Under the pieces are notes generated by a model. That model ran no database searches, was not told where the DNA came from, and saw only the letters and a list, made by a program, of their open reading frames with translations. This document shows, piece after piece, positions 23,780 through 33,425 of a stretch of 64,000 nt of DNA. The stretch comes from Channa striata (Eukaryota; Chordata; Actinopteri; Anabantiformes; Channidae): NCBI GenBank assembly GCA_033026295.1, contig CM065189.1, positions 3,253,851 through 3,317,850 of the forward strand, in the 5' to 3' direction. A program made the position numbers and the translations under genes. Position 1 is the stretch's first letter; each line of letters opens with the position of its first letter.

Positions 23780-24956
23780 ATTAACCGGCGTGGTGGTGAA
23801 AATCGCAACGAATGTCAATATTAACTCCCCACGCGAAAGGGTAGCGTGCGAGCAAAAGGGTCCACAGGCGGTGCAGCGATGTCGAGATCGCGGAGAACAC
23901 CTTGGGGTTGGTGCGGCGCTTTTATCGTCGCCAATTCCGGCCGATTACGACCGAGAGTATAAAATGCTGAAACCCAAAGTGCTGTTCCACACTTGGGTGG
24001 CCATTTACGGCTCCGGTATCTTCGACGGGACGTTCGCGTTACCCAAGACGGGGCGTAAGTTGGACTATGTCAGCAAGATCAAGTCCAACGCCAGGTTCCT
24101 GGAGAAGCAACGCATCCCGCTCATGATCGTGTACTCGTTGCTGAACCTTCCGCTCGAGGAAGAGCGTAGGATGTTGTCACAGTTCGGCGCGAACCCAACA
24201 TCGTCGTGCTGAACCTGGGGCGGGACCTGAAAGACGCCCTGCCGAGGTCATGTACCAGGAGAACTACAGCGCCGATCTGAATCTCATGGACTACCTGCGC
24301 CTCGGAGTAATCAAGCAAGCGTACAATGTGCTCGCTGTGTTGCGCGACGCGGCCCTCGCTCGGGGTAAGGTCGCGTACGCCCGTGCCCTCGCTGGGAACG
24401 GCGGGAACGCGATCATTTACAGCGACATCGACATCACGTGGAGCGACAGGGTACCGAGCGTGCTGGCTCACAGGGGCATGTGCTCCGCTCCATCCCTCTC
24501 GAGGATTTTTTCGTTTCAACATGTGTGCTTTCGCCCGTCAAAGGGCGACGCGCGCGTGGCTGTCTGATCGGGTCCTAAGCGAAAGCGAAGGAGCACTCTG
24601 CCATGTTCAGCAGCAACTCGAGAAAGCAGGATCGACTGTTCGAGTCACGTGCGCTCGGGGAGGCTCACGCTACGGTCAAAGAGCTGGTGCGTGACATACA
24701 GGCCGTACAGCCCAAGGCCTACCGGTACACAGTTCAGATATGCACCGGTGAGAACAGTTTGCTTTACGTGCACCTAGACAGCATACCGCTGTTTCGGGAA
24801 ACCGTGGGCGACGCATCACTGATAGTGGATTTCCACTCGATGTCCGCACCCAACCCTGACCCGCGGACGCGTGGAGAACCCACGTCTATCTTCATGCAGT
24901 TGCTGCCGTTCATGGCCATGGCGAGACAGGACCTGGTCGAATGCGGAATTGACTGA
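23780..24956 (+). pseudogene. Unknown viral-type protein, about 390 codons, frame-broken
   Basis: Protein-like segments run in order but in changing frames: about 23,860-23,950, 23,940-24,190 (from ADYDREYKMLKPK to LSQFGA), 24,190-24,245 (EPNIVVLNLGRDLKDAL), 24,250-24,520 (YQENYSADLNLMDYL onward) and 24,600-24,956, which is open for 117 codons and ends in VECGID then TGA. At least four shifts separate them. The start is not fixed; an ATG lies at 23,963 but coding appears to begin earlier. The C-terminal segment is well mixed with no membrane span. A size near 390 residues would suit a capsid triplex-type subunit, but nothing in the sequence proves it. It converges with the transposase gene and has ATTAAA at 25,071. 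Confidence 0.5.
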
Positions 24957-25070
24957 ACGGATGACTCGCATTTACCCCAGTGCCTGTGGTAGAGGCCTGC
25001 GGTAGCCTAGATCTCAACTGAATTCACTGAGATGCCGCGAAATGCATTTCGGCGCGTGTTTTTTCCTTGA

Positions 25071-25076
25071 ATTAAA
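25071..25076 (+). terminator. Polyadenylation signal ATTAAA for the upstream plus gene
   Basis: ATTAAA 115 bp after the stop at 24,956. It faces the minus-strand signal at 25,173-25,178, so the two convergent genes share a compact 3' region. Confidence 0.5.
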
Positions 25077-25172
25077 GAGTCTCTGCAATACATCTTTGTG
25101 CGTAATTTTTTACTTTAAAAAAATGTGCGTGTACATACTGCGACCGCACACTCCTTTTGTCACAGAGCACAT

Positions 25173-25178
25173 TTTATT
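25173..25178 (-). terminator. Polyadenylation signal AATAAA (minus) for the transposase
   Basis: TTTATT on the plus strand, that is AATAAA on the minus strand, 140 bp beyond the transposase stop at 25,318. Confidence 0.6.
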
Positions 25179-25317
25179 ACAAGTCTGTACAAATACATTC
25201 ACTAAATGCACACACTTTGATCCCCGGCATGACTTGGAACCGGGGCTTATTTTACTTGTTGGATCGAATGCTGGCCTCGAGGCGAGTGTATGAAACACAT
25301 CGTCTTTGCAGTAAAGT

Positions 25318-27396
25318 TCAATTAGACATCTTCCATCTGCGCGCAATCGAGCAGAAGGGCAGGGTGCACTGGCTGCATATGTATTTCCGACAACCCCTAC
25401 ACGCGGTGCGCGTCTTTGCGTCTCTCTGTCTCGGGCACAGTTGACATCGCTTTCTCTTGTCCGGGCGGAGGGCCTCGGCGTCTGGCGGTGGCTTCCTCTG
25501 ATCGCGCTCATCAGCGCTTGGGCCGACTCTGCTCGAGGCGCATGTTCTCTACGCATTATGAGCGGCGTGACCAGATCTCTGCCCAGCTGCTCTAAGAAAA
25601 GCCTCCTGCCGTTGCGCTTCCGGGCATCCATTCGGTGCGTTTCCCTCCATATCACGTCTGGCGTTGTGCGCCGACACGTCGAGGATGTTGTGGAACAGAG
25701 CAACGGGCCAGCGCTCGGTCATTCTCCTGCAGCTGTAAGCAGCAAGCAGCTTGTCCAGGTTATCCACGCCGCCTTTTGTGCGGTTGTAATCAGTATCACC
25801 TGAGGCTTCCGTCCTTGCGCCGGCTGTCGATCTCGGCGTCGAATGCCTGGTGCTCAGGGGCAACACGGTCCTGTTCCTTCTGGGCACGTAGGACACCAGG
25901 GTGGCCAGTTCGGAGAACGCGAACCGTCGAGAACACCTCTCGTCGCGCGGACAGAAACTCCGATGGCAGCTCGGGCTTGTTGCGCCTGATGGTGCCCAGC
26001 AAAGACAGGTTGTTGCGGTGGGCGGCGGGAGACCGTGGGGCGTGAAGAAGTTGTCGCCGACGTGACCAGGCGATGCTCCAGCCCCGAGTCAGGTCCATCA
26101 CGACCCGCGGCGAGGTTCTTTCGGCGCGCCCGAGGGACGGGTCTGCGGTGTACGCCTGCATCCTCCAGGCGTAGCTTTTTCGTCGTCGCACGCCACCCAC
26201 AGTTTGAGTGCTGGGCATGTACTGACGGAAGGAGCATCGCCCTGAGAGCAGAGCGTGGAGATGAGCGCGACATATGCGCGGACGGGTCAGTCAGGGGAGG
26301 CTAGGTGCAACGTACCGTACCTTTGAAGGGAACCATGCGTTCATCCACCGTCACGTCGGGACCCGGGTCGTAGAGGGCAGGGAGCCGCTCGCACCACATC
26401 TCCCACACCTCTCGGATGGCGGCCAGTTTGTCCGAAGACCTCTCGCCGGTGCGCCTCGACTCCCGGTCATCGAACCTCAGCATTTTCGAGTGGCGGTAGA
26501 ACTCTTTCAGAGACATGGTCGCCCTGAAAATCGCCCTCCCGCACTCCGCGTTCCACAGGCTAGCGGCCGCTTCGCCTCGGGATCGGTACCGCCCGCCAAG
26601 ATCAGCAGACCCCGTAGGCTCTCAGGTCTGTTTCGTCCATCGGCTTCCAGTTCTGCGGGCGTGCGTCCTCGAGCCCTTTCGGTTGGTGGCCAGCAATACG
26701 AGCTTCTGTAGCTCGCGGTGAAAAACAGCAGAAAAGAGGACAGTATGTCCCGGCGCGGCGATCGCCTCCGCCGTGGGACCGGCGGGGTATCTGGGCACGT
26801 CATCTCGGCGGGTTTTTCGGCGGTGCGGCGACCATTCGATTTCGCCGTTTTCGACAGGAACTTGTCCGGGTACACGTGAACGCTCGCTGCCCCCTCTGTC
26901 TCTTCTTCACTTTCTTCCTCCTCGTCTTCTTCCTCTTTTTCAACATCTCCTACTTCTTCTTCTTCATCTTCCCCCACTTCTCTTCTTCTTCTTCATCGTC
27001 CCCACTTCTTCTTCTTCTTCATTGTTCCCCACTTCTTCTTCATCGTCCCCCACTTCTTGTTCTTCTTCCTCATCATCCCCTACTTCTTCATCGTCCCCTA
27101 CTTCTTCACTGTCCCCTTCACCTTTGCCTTCTTCTTCTACTCCTGCTTGTACCTCTGTTTCTATTTCTTCTCCTCCTTGGTCTCCATCACCTTCACCGCT
27201 ATCTGCACGTTCACTGTCATCGTGTGCGTTATCGGTCCACGTCGGACCCGTCTCGCCGGCTGACAGATTATCGCTATCGTCTTCTGGGTCGAAGAGGACT
27301 CATCTGTGCGTGGCTCTTCCCGGTCGGGTCGCGCGAATATCCGATCCAATTTGCGTTTCGCTTTGGCTACCTGAATGGCGTGAAATGCTGCGACAT
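25318..27396 (-). pseudogene. piggyBac-family transposase, full-length but frame-broken
   Basis: Cut-and-paste DDD transposase that normally excises and inserts at TTAA. Starting from ATG at 27,394-27,396 the parts follow family order: an N-terminus with DRIFARPDREEP; a long Glu/Asp-rich stretch coded by GAA/GAT-rich simple sequence (26,890-27,190); ELQKLVLLATNRKG and a later LWNAECGRAIF/MSLKEFYRHSKMLRFDD region; first catalytic Asp in VTVDERMVPFKG (codon 26,343-26,345); second in HVGDNFFT (codon 26,053-26,055); third region YNRTKGGVDNLDKLLAAYSC with Asp codons 25,762-25,764 and 25,753-25,755. A C-terminal cysteine-rich zinc-binding domain follows (seven Cys, codons 25,351-25,446, C-x2-C-x11-C-x2-C-x4-C-x2-C-x4-C), then TGA at 25,318-25,320. 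These parts lie in different frames, with at least six shifts, so this copy as written cannot give an active protein. All key residues survive. Confidence 0.9.
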
Positions 27397-27438
27397 GGCG
27401 CGCCTCTTAACGTCCGAGCCACACGAGCCCTTTCTAGC

Positions 27439-27549
27439 TGCGGTCGGACCTTTCTATCTGCGGTCGGACCTTTCCATCTGCGGTCGGACCTTTCGGGGCG
27501 GTCGGACCTTTCTATCTGCGGTCGGACCTTTCTATCTGCGGTCGGACCG
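27439..27549. repeat. Second GGTCGGAC array (six copies)
   Basis: Six copies of GCGGTCGGACCTTTCTATCT or close variants, period about 17-21 bp, immediately upstream of the transposase start (27,396, minus) and about 200 bp upstream of the plus gene at 27,745. The core matches the minisatellite at 21,679-22,206, which sits in the same kind of divergent spacer. Confidence 0.9.
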
Positions 27550-27640
27550 TTCAAGCAGGCGGGCGCTTTTCTCTGCCGCGGTGCAGCTCCGGCCAACCCA
27601 CTGATTCCACTAGGCTTAGAGAGCGCGCTGTCTCTCACAC

Positions 27641-27647
27641 ATAAATA
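27641..27647 (+). promoter_or_regulatory. TATA-like element ATAAATA
   Basis: Lies 98 bp before the ATG at 27,745 of the plus-strand gene, just beyond the GGTCGGAC array. Position fits a core promoter. Confidence 0.35.
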
Positions 27648-27744
27648 CTCCCCAGGCGCGTTCGAGGATACCTGTGAATCCGTGGCGCCCGCAGATCTCC
27701 CAGTACCGCAGCCATCGCCTGCAACCAAAACCCAGTTCGGCGCC

Positions 27745-28593
27745 ATGAGTGGCGCGAGCTTCTGGGGAAACCGCAAGGGCGACAGGGACTTTTGGAAAAA
27801 TGCAAGCACGACATAGCCGAAAGACACACGTTCGTGGAGGGCCTGCTGGACTACTGGGAGGGGATGATGCTGCCCGAAGCCCCTCGCTATGGCGCGGTTC
27901 GACCAATCCGGTCAGGTACATGCGGCGTAATGGTAGCGCTGTGCCTGGTGACGGAGGACTACGCGAGAAGCTTTCTGGTCATTCTGAAAACTGTGAACCC
28001 CTGCCTATTCGAGGACCTGGTAGAACGAGGCCCCAGGGAAAGATGGGTGAGTACATGTGTAACAGCAGTAAACGAGCGCTGTTGTTCTTTTCCAAAAGCA
28101 ATGGTTGTGAGTGAAATCCCGTGAAATCACGTTCCTCTCCGGTGTCTGTTTTTAGTCAGAAAAGAGCCTCCCCCGCGGATGCATCTGACAGCGAAGGTCA
28201 AAAGCGTGCTACGGGAGCAAGGCGTGGAGGAGGGCGTGTTACATCAGTGTATCCTGAACCCGAGAACCACGGTCGGATCGCATCCTCGAGCATCATGTCG
28301 CTGGGCGTGCTGATACGACACGATCTAATTCTACCGAAAGGCGTGCGAGGTCACGCTGCCCATGGGTAAGGGAAACCCGGACGAGGCCTGTCGATTCCTG
28401 AGGTCGCTCTCGAAAGCCCGGCGTCGGCGGCGAAACCCGGCGCCGTAGGCTTGGTCGTTTGCCGTACAATATGCGTCTTTGGGCCCGCGTTTCGGACGCC
28501 GTGGACCGGGCCAGGTACTCGGCCCGCCTTTGGCGCTCTGTGAGCCCAGGCGGCGTTTGCGCAAAGGAGCAGCTGTGCAACCAACGTACATAA
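27745..28593 (+). pseudogene. Unknown protein with duplicated 3' end, frame-broken, possible short intron
   Basis: ATG at 27,745-27,747 (MSGASFWGNRKGD). The frame shifts at about 27,795 into a longer segment (KCKHDIAERHTFVEGLLDYW to GPRERW) that reaches 28,046, where GTGAGT could be a splice donor; a T-rich acceptor ends at 28,155. Beyond it are MHLTAKVKSVLREQG (from 28,179), IMSLGVLIRHDLI (from about 28,290), CEVTLPMGKGNPDEACRFL (from 28,347) and, after an Arg-rich stretch, a C-terminal segment ending in VCAKEQLCNQRT and TAA at 28,591. At least four shifts are needed. AATAAA follows at 28,653. The family is not recognised; the arginine-rich middle and absence of membrane spans suggest a nuclear or nucleic-acid-binding role, with low confidence. 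Confidence 0.5.
28047..28155 (+). other. Possible 109-bp intron
   Basis: Donor GG|GTGAGT at 28,047 and acceptor TGTCTGTTTTTAG|TC ending at 28,155. Exon-side frames do not join cleanly (off by two bases), but indels are common here. The alternative is that this is a non-spliced spacer in a decayed gene. Confidence 0.3.
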
Positions 28594-29047
28594 GTTTTGG
28601 CTTGGTGTGTGTTACCGCCCGTTGTTTCATTTCTCTGTACCTCTGTCGGTGTAATAAACAGACACGTTTATGCGACAGTATGTGTTTTTGTTTTTATTGC
28701 ATTGTATCGCACTGCAACCAAGTAGCAAGCACAAAATCCGTGTCCATATAGACAGTGATGTGTATGATCGCCCGAGGTTTTATTTCTCTGTACCCCTGTT
28801 CGTGTGTGAACCCGGGCCAGGTACTCGGGACCGCCTTTGGCGCTCTGTGAACCCAGGCGGCGTTTGCGCAAAGAAGCATCTGTGCAACCAACGTACATAA
28901 GTTTTAGAGTGGCGTGTGGTTTCATTTCTCTGTTCCTCTGTCGGTGTAATAAACAGACACGTTTATGCGACAGTATGTGTTTTTATTGCATGGTATCGCA
29001 CTGCAACCAAGTAGCAAGCACAAAATCCGTGTCCGTACAGACAGCGG
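28504..29047. repeat. Tandem duplication of about 300 bp covering a gene 3' end and facing poly(A) signals
   Basis: Copy 1 (28,504-28,760) and copy 2 (28,809-29,047) share the last 30-odd codons of the upstream gene (RLWRSVSPGGVCAK versus RLWRSVNPGGVCAK), the stop, a plus-strand AATAAA (28,653 and 28,948) and, on the opposite strand, AATAAA (28,693-28,698 and 28,982-28,987) for the nuclease gene. Both copies keep the stop and both signals. Copy 1 is probably the functional 3' end for the plus gene and copy 2 the one nearest the nuclease gene. Confidence 0.85.
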
Positions 29048-29085
29048 TGCGAAGGTTTTTCTCCCGAGGTAGTCAGCGGGAGTCG

Positions 29086-31041
29086 TCAGGGGCTGGGTGG
29101 GAAGGAAGGGCTTCCCGGCTCTCTCCGAGGAGCGCGCCACCCGTCATCGTGCGGAGAAGCCGTACTCTGGGCGATCTGAGGCTTCTTCAGCGCCCAGAGG
29201 TCGCACACGTATTTCAGAGTCCTGAACATCATTCGCATTTCGCACCGGTCCAGTGCTTGTCTCGGATCTTGGCGGTATCCCAGTGAAGCCGGCGGCGCCA
29301 CGGCCATGCCGTGAAAGTCGGCGGCTCTCGAGCCTCCTCTCGCGTTCCGTCGGGCGGCGCCCCAGCGATCTCTCGAGCTGCGCGCACCACGGCGAAAAAA
29401 GATCTCGGTTCGCCACGCGCCGGTCAACAGCCGCTTGATCCCTAGACCCACGGCGTCACGCTGTAGTCGGTCCCGCAGAGCGCCATGAACAGCACCGCTC
29501 GCGCGAACCCTCTCGTCGCGCCACGACTGCCGTTTTCCGCGCGCAGAAACATGTGTCGCCCGACCGAGACAACCTGAGGAACCGGCGTGGCTGGCCTGGG
29601 CGCGGCTCCGTTCGCGTCACGCTTTAGCCATGCGCGCGCCATGCCGACCGTGACCCGTTTTCTCGGTTCGCGAGCATCGCCTCGGCTCCGTCCGCCCGCT
29701 GCGGGTCGCGCCCGGACGCTTTCTCTTCTTCTTCTGCGATGGCGGCTCAGTCGGCGTCTCCTCGCGTCGCTTCGCGGTGTCGCTGGCGTTCGAACACGTG
29801 GCGGACGGCGTTCGCGCTGCTGCGCTCCCTAGGTTTCTGTAACTCCAGCGCGAGCGAGTTCAGGTCGTTCCGCGTCGGACTCAAAGAATCTACCCAAGAA
29901 GGCCACGTGAGCGGAGCCTCTGGCGCCGCCCGGTACAGGTAGTCGACCGCCTCTGATCTGACGAGGCTCCCCGTGGTCCTCCAGGATGCGCTCGAAGTCC
30001 TCGTGCAGCTCCTGGCGCAGGGCAGCAGCCCTTCGTCTCCGAGCTGCCGCGTCGCACAGGGCTCGGGCGACCGTCTCGAGCTCGCGTCTCCGGGCGGAAG
30101 ACCCGAGCCACGCGCTCTCTCGGGGTTCGGCTCCGAGAGCAGCTCCCCGAAGGGCGAGTCGTGCATCGCCCGATCCTCGCGATAGCTCCTGTTGTCCAGT
30201 CTCAGAGTCAGACCTTCCCTCCCGCTGGCCGTGAGAACGCGACTAGGTCCGAGTCTCCCGTGCACACTGTCACGGCTCCCTCCAAGGCGTTAGCCAGCTC
30301 CACCAGCAGCGTGTCGGCTTCGGAGCCCCCGCACCCTCTGCACGCCTCGCGTAACGTCGCCAGCCTCTCGCTCGTCGGCTCGGCGAAGGTGGACACGAAT
30401 AGCCCGGAGAGTCCCCGGGGCCTGCGGATCTCACCGTCGCAGTAGCTCGGGTCCAGGTCCGAGAACTCCTCCGGCCCCGCGACTGCCGCGAGAGGGTCCG
30501 GCGCGACGAGTAGCGAGCGGTCCTCCTCGAGCTCCCTGCAATCCAGGTACCTGAAGTGAAAGGAAACCAGGTCGCCGTCGAGTCCGGCGGACGACCCGGG
30601 CGAGCTCTCTCCGTGACCCCACTCGGCCCCGGTGACCAGGAAAAGCTTCTCTTTCATGCCCACGTCGGCGAGGAGTTTCATCGCCGCGTACTCTATCTCG
30701 CCCAGGTGGCGCTTACAGAACTCTACGTGCGGGGCCGTCGCGCGGGCTGACCTGATCCCTCTCACGCTCGGCTTCTGCGCGCCCGGGCCGTCTTTCACGA
30801 GCACCACGGAGGCGGCGCGAGGTCCCTCCGGCATGTAATTGCGCGCCAGTGTCCTGGCCATGTTCAGCACGGACGTCGCGGGCTCGCTTTCCACGTAGTC
30901 GCTCTCTTTGACTTTGTGAATCACCATCAGATGGTCTATCAGAATCCAATCCTGGCGCTCCAACGGTTCGTCGAGCACTTCGAAAGGCGCCAGGTCCGGG
31001 TTGGCGAGCATCGCGTGAATCGCTCGGTGTTTCAGCCCCAT
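29086..31041 (-). pseudogene. FEN1/XPG-family structure-specific nuclease, frame-broken in its second half
   Basis: Members of this family cut 5' flaps and related branched DNA in replication and repair. The first 277 codons (31,041-30,208) are intact: MGLKHRAIHAML and WILIDHLMVIHKV fit the N-terminal nuclease region, and residues about 236-265 (GSEADTLLVELA ... CTGDSDLVAF) carry the acidic EAD and DSD motifs of the I region. After the stop at 30,208 the protein continues in other frames (GREGLTLRLDNRSYRED, then AVDYLYRAAPEAPLTW). Next, at 29,440-29,520, come LFMALCGTDYS and, one frame over, GLGIKRLL, which match the helix-2-turn-helix DNA-binding element. It ends at 29,086, with AATAAA (minus) at 28,982-28,987. 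About 600 residues in all, longer than cellular FEN1 because of insertions. Large DNA viruses are known to carry such enzymes. Two to four shifts; no TATA box seen. Confidence 0.8.
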
Positions 31042-31128
31042 GGTCGACGTTCTCGGGGCCTCCCTCGCGCGTCAGTCGCAGACCACCGTTTAGTTAGTCG
31101 CGCTCTTGGTCGCCGGATTTACCGCGAT

Positions 31129-31134
31129 TTTATT
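31129..31134 (-). terminator. AATAAA overlapping a stop codon
   Basis: On the minus strand GGAAATAAAATC holds both the TAA stop (31,130-31,132) of the gene at 31,130-32,296 and an AATAAA signal. The next minus-strand gene (nuclease) starts 88 bp further on, which shows how tightly the genes are packed. Confidence 0.55.
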
Positions 31135-32296
31135 TCCCCACGCCCGGTAGGGCGGGCCTCCCCGCCGATCCCCGGCCCGTCGGAGGAGCGCCCGTCTCAG
31201 TTTTCGGCGCTCTTCCTCTCGGCGACAGCGGCGAGACCCTGGCCTTCTCCTGGTTGAACATCATGTTCCTGAAGCACAGGTCGCTCGGGTCCACGCCGCT
31301 CCGCTTTCTCCTCCGGCCGTCCCGCGGGCCAATTCAAAGCGGGTCCCTACCCTCATGTTCACGCAAGCGGGCGTGAGGCAGTTGAGCACCTGCGGACACA
31401 GGCAGTTCAGCCACGGGAATTTGTCGCGCAGCGTCTTGGACACCGTGGGCCTCATGCAGCTCCTTATCGTCACCGTGCTCGTCCCGGGTCTGATTATCAC
31501 CAGGTACGCGCTGGATCGCTCCGCCGCGCTCGGGTACGTGAGCGAGAACATGGTCCAGGTCAGCCACAGCTGCGTGTTGTAGCGCCACAGGGTGGCGTCG
31601 TCCAGGACGTCGTTGTTCCTGGTCTTGAGTTCCAGCAGCGGCGGTGTTTGTCACCATGTCGTGGGCCACCAGGTCCACTTCCGTGTAAAGGCGTCGCGTC
31701 CGGCGCAGCTTAACGGCAGCCCCTGGCGCACCCGTTGTGGTGCGTGTAGCGGCGCGCCGCCGTCCCGGATCGGTCGGGAGTGGGAACGCCGGCCACCTTG
31801 AGTCCGGCGCAGATGGGGCTCAGATGCAGGGCCTGCAGTTGAGTCAGTATCACGCGAGACACGGGCCCGACCTCGTCGGCGCTCTTCTTTCCGTTGAACA
31901 CGTCTTTGCACTGCGCGTCCACCGCAATCCCTATGCTCGGCGACAGGCGGTTGGCGTCCCAAGCGCGCCTGACGGTTTTCAGGCTCAGCGCTTTATACTT
32001 GAGCAGCCTCAGTAGCGCTGCCCTGAAATCGGCGGCCTTGGACTCGGGCGCGTTCAGGTTGACCACGTACTCGAGCAGCCAACGGAGCGAGGTGCCGGGG
32101 TTGTCGTTCAGGTCCCGTAGGATCCTCGCGAACAGATCCATGCATATCATGTTGTGAGCGCGTTTCCTGGAACCGCGATCGAGTCCAGGGTCTTGGTGAT
32201 GCCCTGCACGGCGTACCAGCGGTGGTCCGCGACCGACCTGGCGCACACGCGCGCCTTCGAGTTTCGGAACTCGACGGCCGGGCTCCGGAGCTTCAT
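31130..32296 (-). pseudogene. Unknown viral-type protein, about 390 residues, two or three frameshifts
   Basis: ATG at 32,294-32,296 (MKLRSPAVEFRNSKARVC). Open to about 32,150, then a shift into DLFARILRDLNDNPG..., which stays open for about 150 codons to near 31,720 (VPTPDRSGTAARRYTHHNG). After another shift come EVDLVAHDMV and LLELKTRNNDVLDDATL, then TMFSLTYPSAAERSS to about 31,330, then a basic, Pro/Gly-rich tail ending in LPGVGK at TAA 31,130-31,132. The middle is rich in helices (LLEYVVNLNA, LLRLLKYKALSL). No membrane span or signal peptide is visible. The family is not recognised. It is divergent from the four-TM gene, with a 183-bp spacer holding both promoters. Confidence 0.55.
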
Positions 32297-32478
32297 CGTA
32301 TTAAATGTTCCGCTCGGGACTCCCCGTCTCCCACGAGCGCGGGCCAACTCGTCGCAACGCGGCCTCCCTTTCCGCGGCATACTACCACGTGAGCGGAGGA
32401 GAGCGACAACCGTTAAGGTGTGACATAACGCACAGCAGACACAACCGCTTTGGTCGGTGTCTCCGGCGCGGGACCGAC

Positions 32479-33231
32479 ATGCAGCGGCAGGGCGGCATCG
32501 CGGGAGGCCGACTCTCTGATCTCCACCGGCAAAGAGCTCTTCGGCAGCAAGCTGTCCGCTACGCCCGGCTCCATCCTGAGCGCCCGCTTCAGGGAAAGCT
32601 GGGCGCGGCCATAGCCGTGATCACCTCTCTGATCGTGGGCTTTCTCACCATGCCCAACAACATCCTGTACTTCATCGACAGCAGGCACGGCACCAGGGGA
32701 TACGGCGGTGGCGCGGCGGGCGCCGGCGGGGCAGGCCGAGTGCGAGTGCAGCGTACATTCACGCCCGGCATAGCCCTGATCACCCTGGGCTGCCTGGCCA
32801 TGGTCGTGAGCATAGTGCTCAGCTTCTTCGCCGCCACGAGCAAGCGCCAAGATGGGCGACTCCGGAGGCGAGGAGCGAGCAAGAGCACCCGCACCGTGTT
32901 CGCCTGTCTCATCGTGATGAGCGTCGAGCTGTTCATGTCGTCGTCGCGGGCTGCATGGAGCTGCTGTACAGGCCGCTGATCCAAGGCGAACACAGGCTGC
33001 ACAACATGGAGTGCGCCATCGCCGTGTTCAACATCGTCATCGCCATATGCGTTGTCACCATGGTCCTCCGTCCACCGTGCTCAAGGAGAAACAAGGCGAG
33101 GTCGCGCGGGCAGCCGCAAGGGCGCCACCGAGATCGCCATTGCCCCAAACTCCTCCCGGGACAACCGCTTCTACTACAGCAGCAGGGGCAGTGGGAATCC
33201 TTACTATTCGCAATCCAGCGGGTTCATGTGA
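32479..33231 (+). pseudogene. Four-TM membrane protein with tyrosine-rich tail, frame-broken
   Basis: The first ATG in the coding stretch is at 32,479. Hydrophobic segments, in order: AIAVITSLIVGFL (about 32,613), GIALITLGCLAMVVSIVLSF (about 32,765), VFACLIVMSVELFM followed across a shift by VVAGCM (about 32,898-32,955), and CAIAVFNIVIAICVVTMVL (about 33,012). A Gly-rich loop (YGGGAAGAGGAG) lies between TM1 and TM2. After a further shift the cytoplasmic-type tail carries DNRFYYSSRGSG and NPYYSQSSGFM, then TGA at 33,229-33,231. At least three shifts. The layout resembles a tetraspan envelope or host-derived membrane protein, but the CCG signature of tetraspanins and the claudin W-GLW-C-C motif are not evident. 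AATAAA is at 33,420. Confidence 0.6.
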
Positions 33232-33419
33232 ACGGCGGCGAGTCGCGTGCGGGTCATCGAGTCGGCGGTGCCATCGAGCTCTTTCGGAAACCCGCCTGTT
33301 GCCATTCGCGTGTAACGGCGTCGGTAAATGTCAGGCGGCGATGCTGTTGTCGTCGTCCTGATCGTCTATCGTTGTCTTCATCATCGTGTTTGCACAATGC
33401 GTGACTACGTGAGGAAATG

Positions 33420-33425
33420 AATAAA
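33420..33425 (+). terminator. Polyadenylation signal AATAAA
   Basis: AATAAA 189 bp after the four-TM gene stop, with a T-rich, GT-containing stretch about 25-45 bp downstream. Confidence 0.55.

Noticed and set aside
26773..27816. 347- and 242-codon plus-strand frames rich in Ser, Pro, Phe and Leu
   Set aside because: They are the complement of the transposase's Glu/Asp-rich coding stretch and of the GGTCGGAC array.
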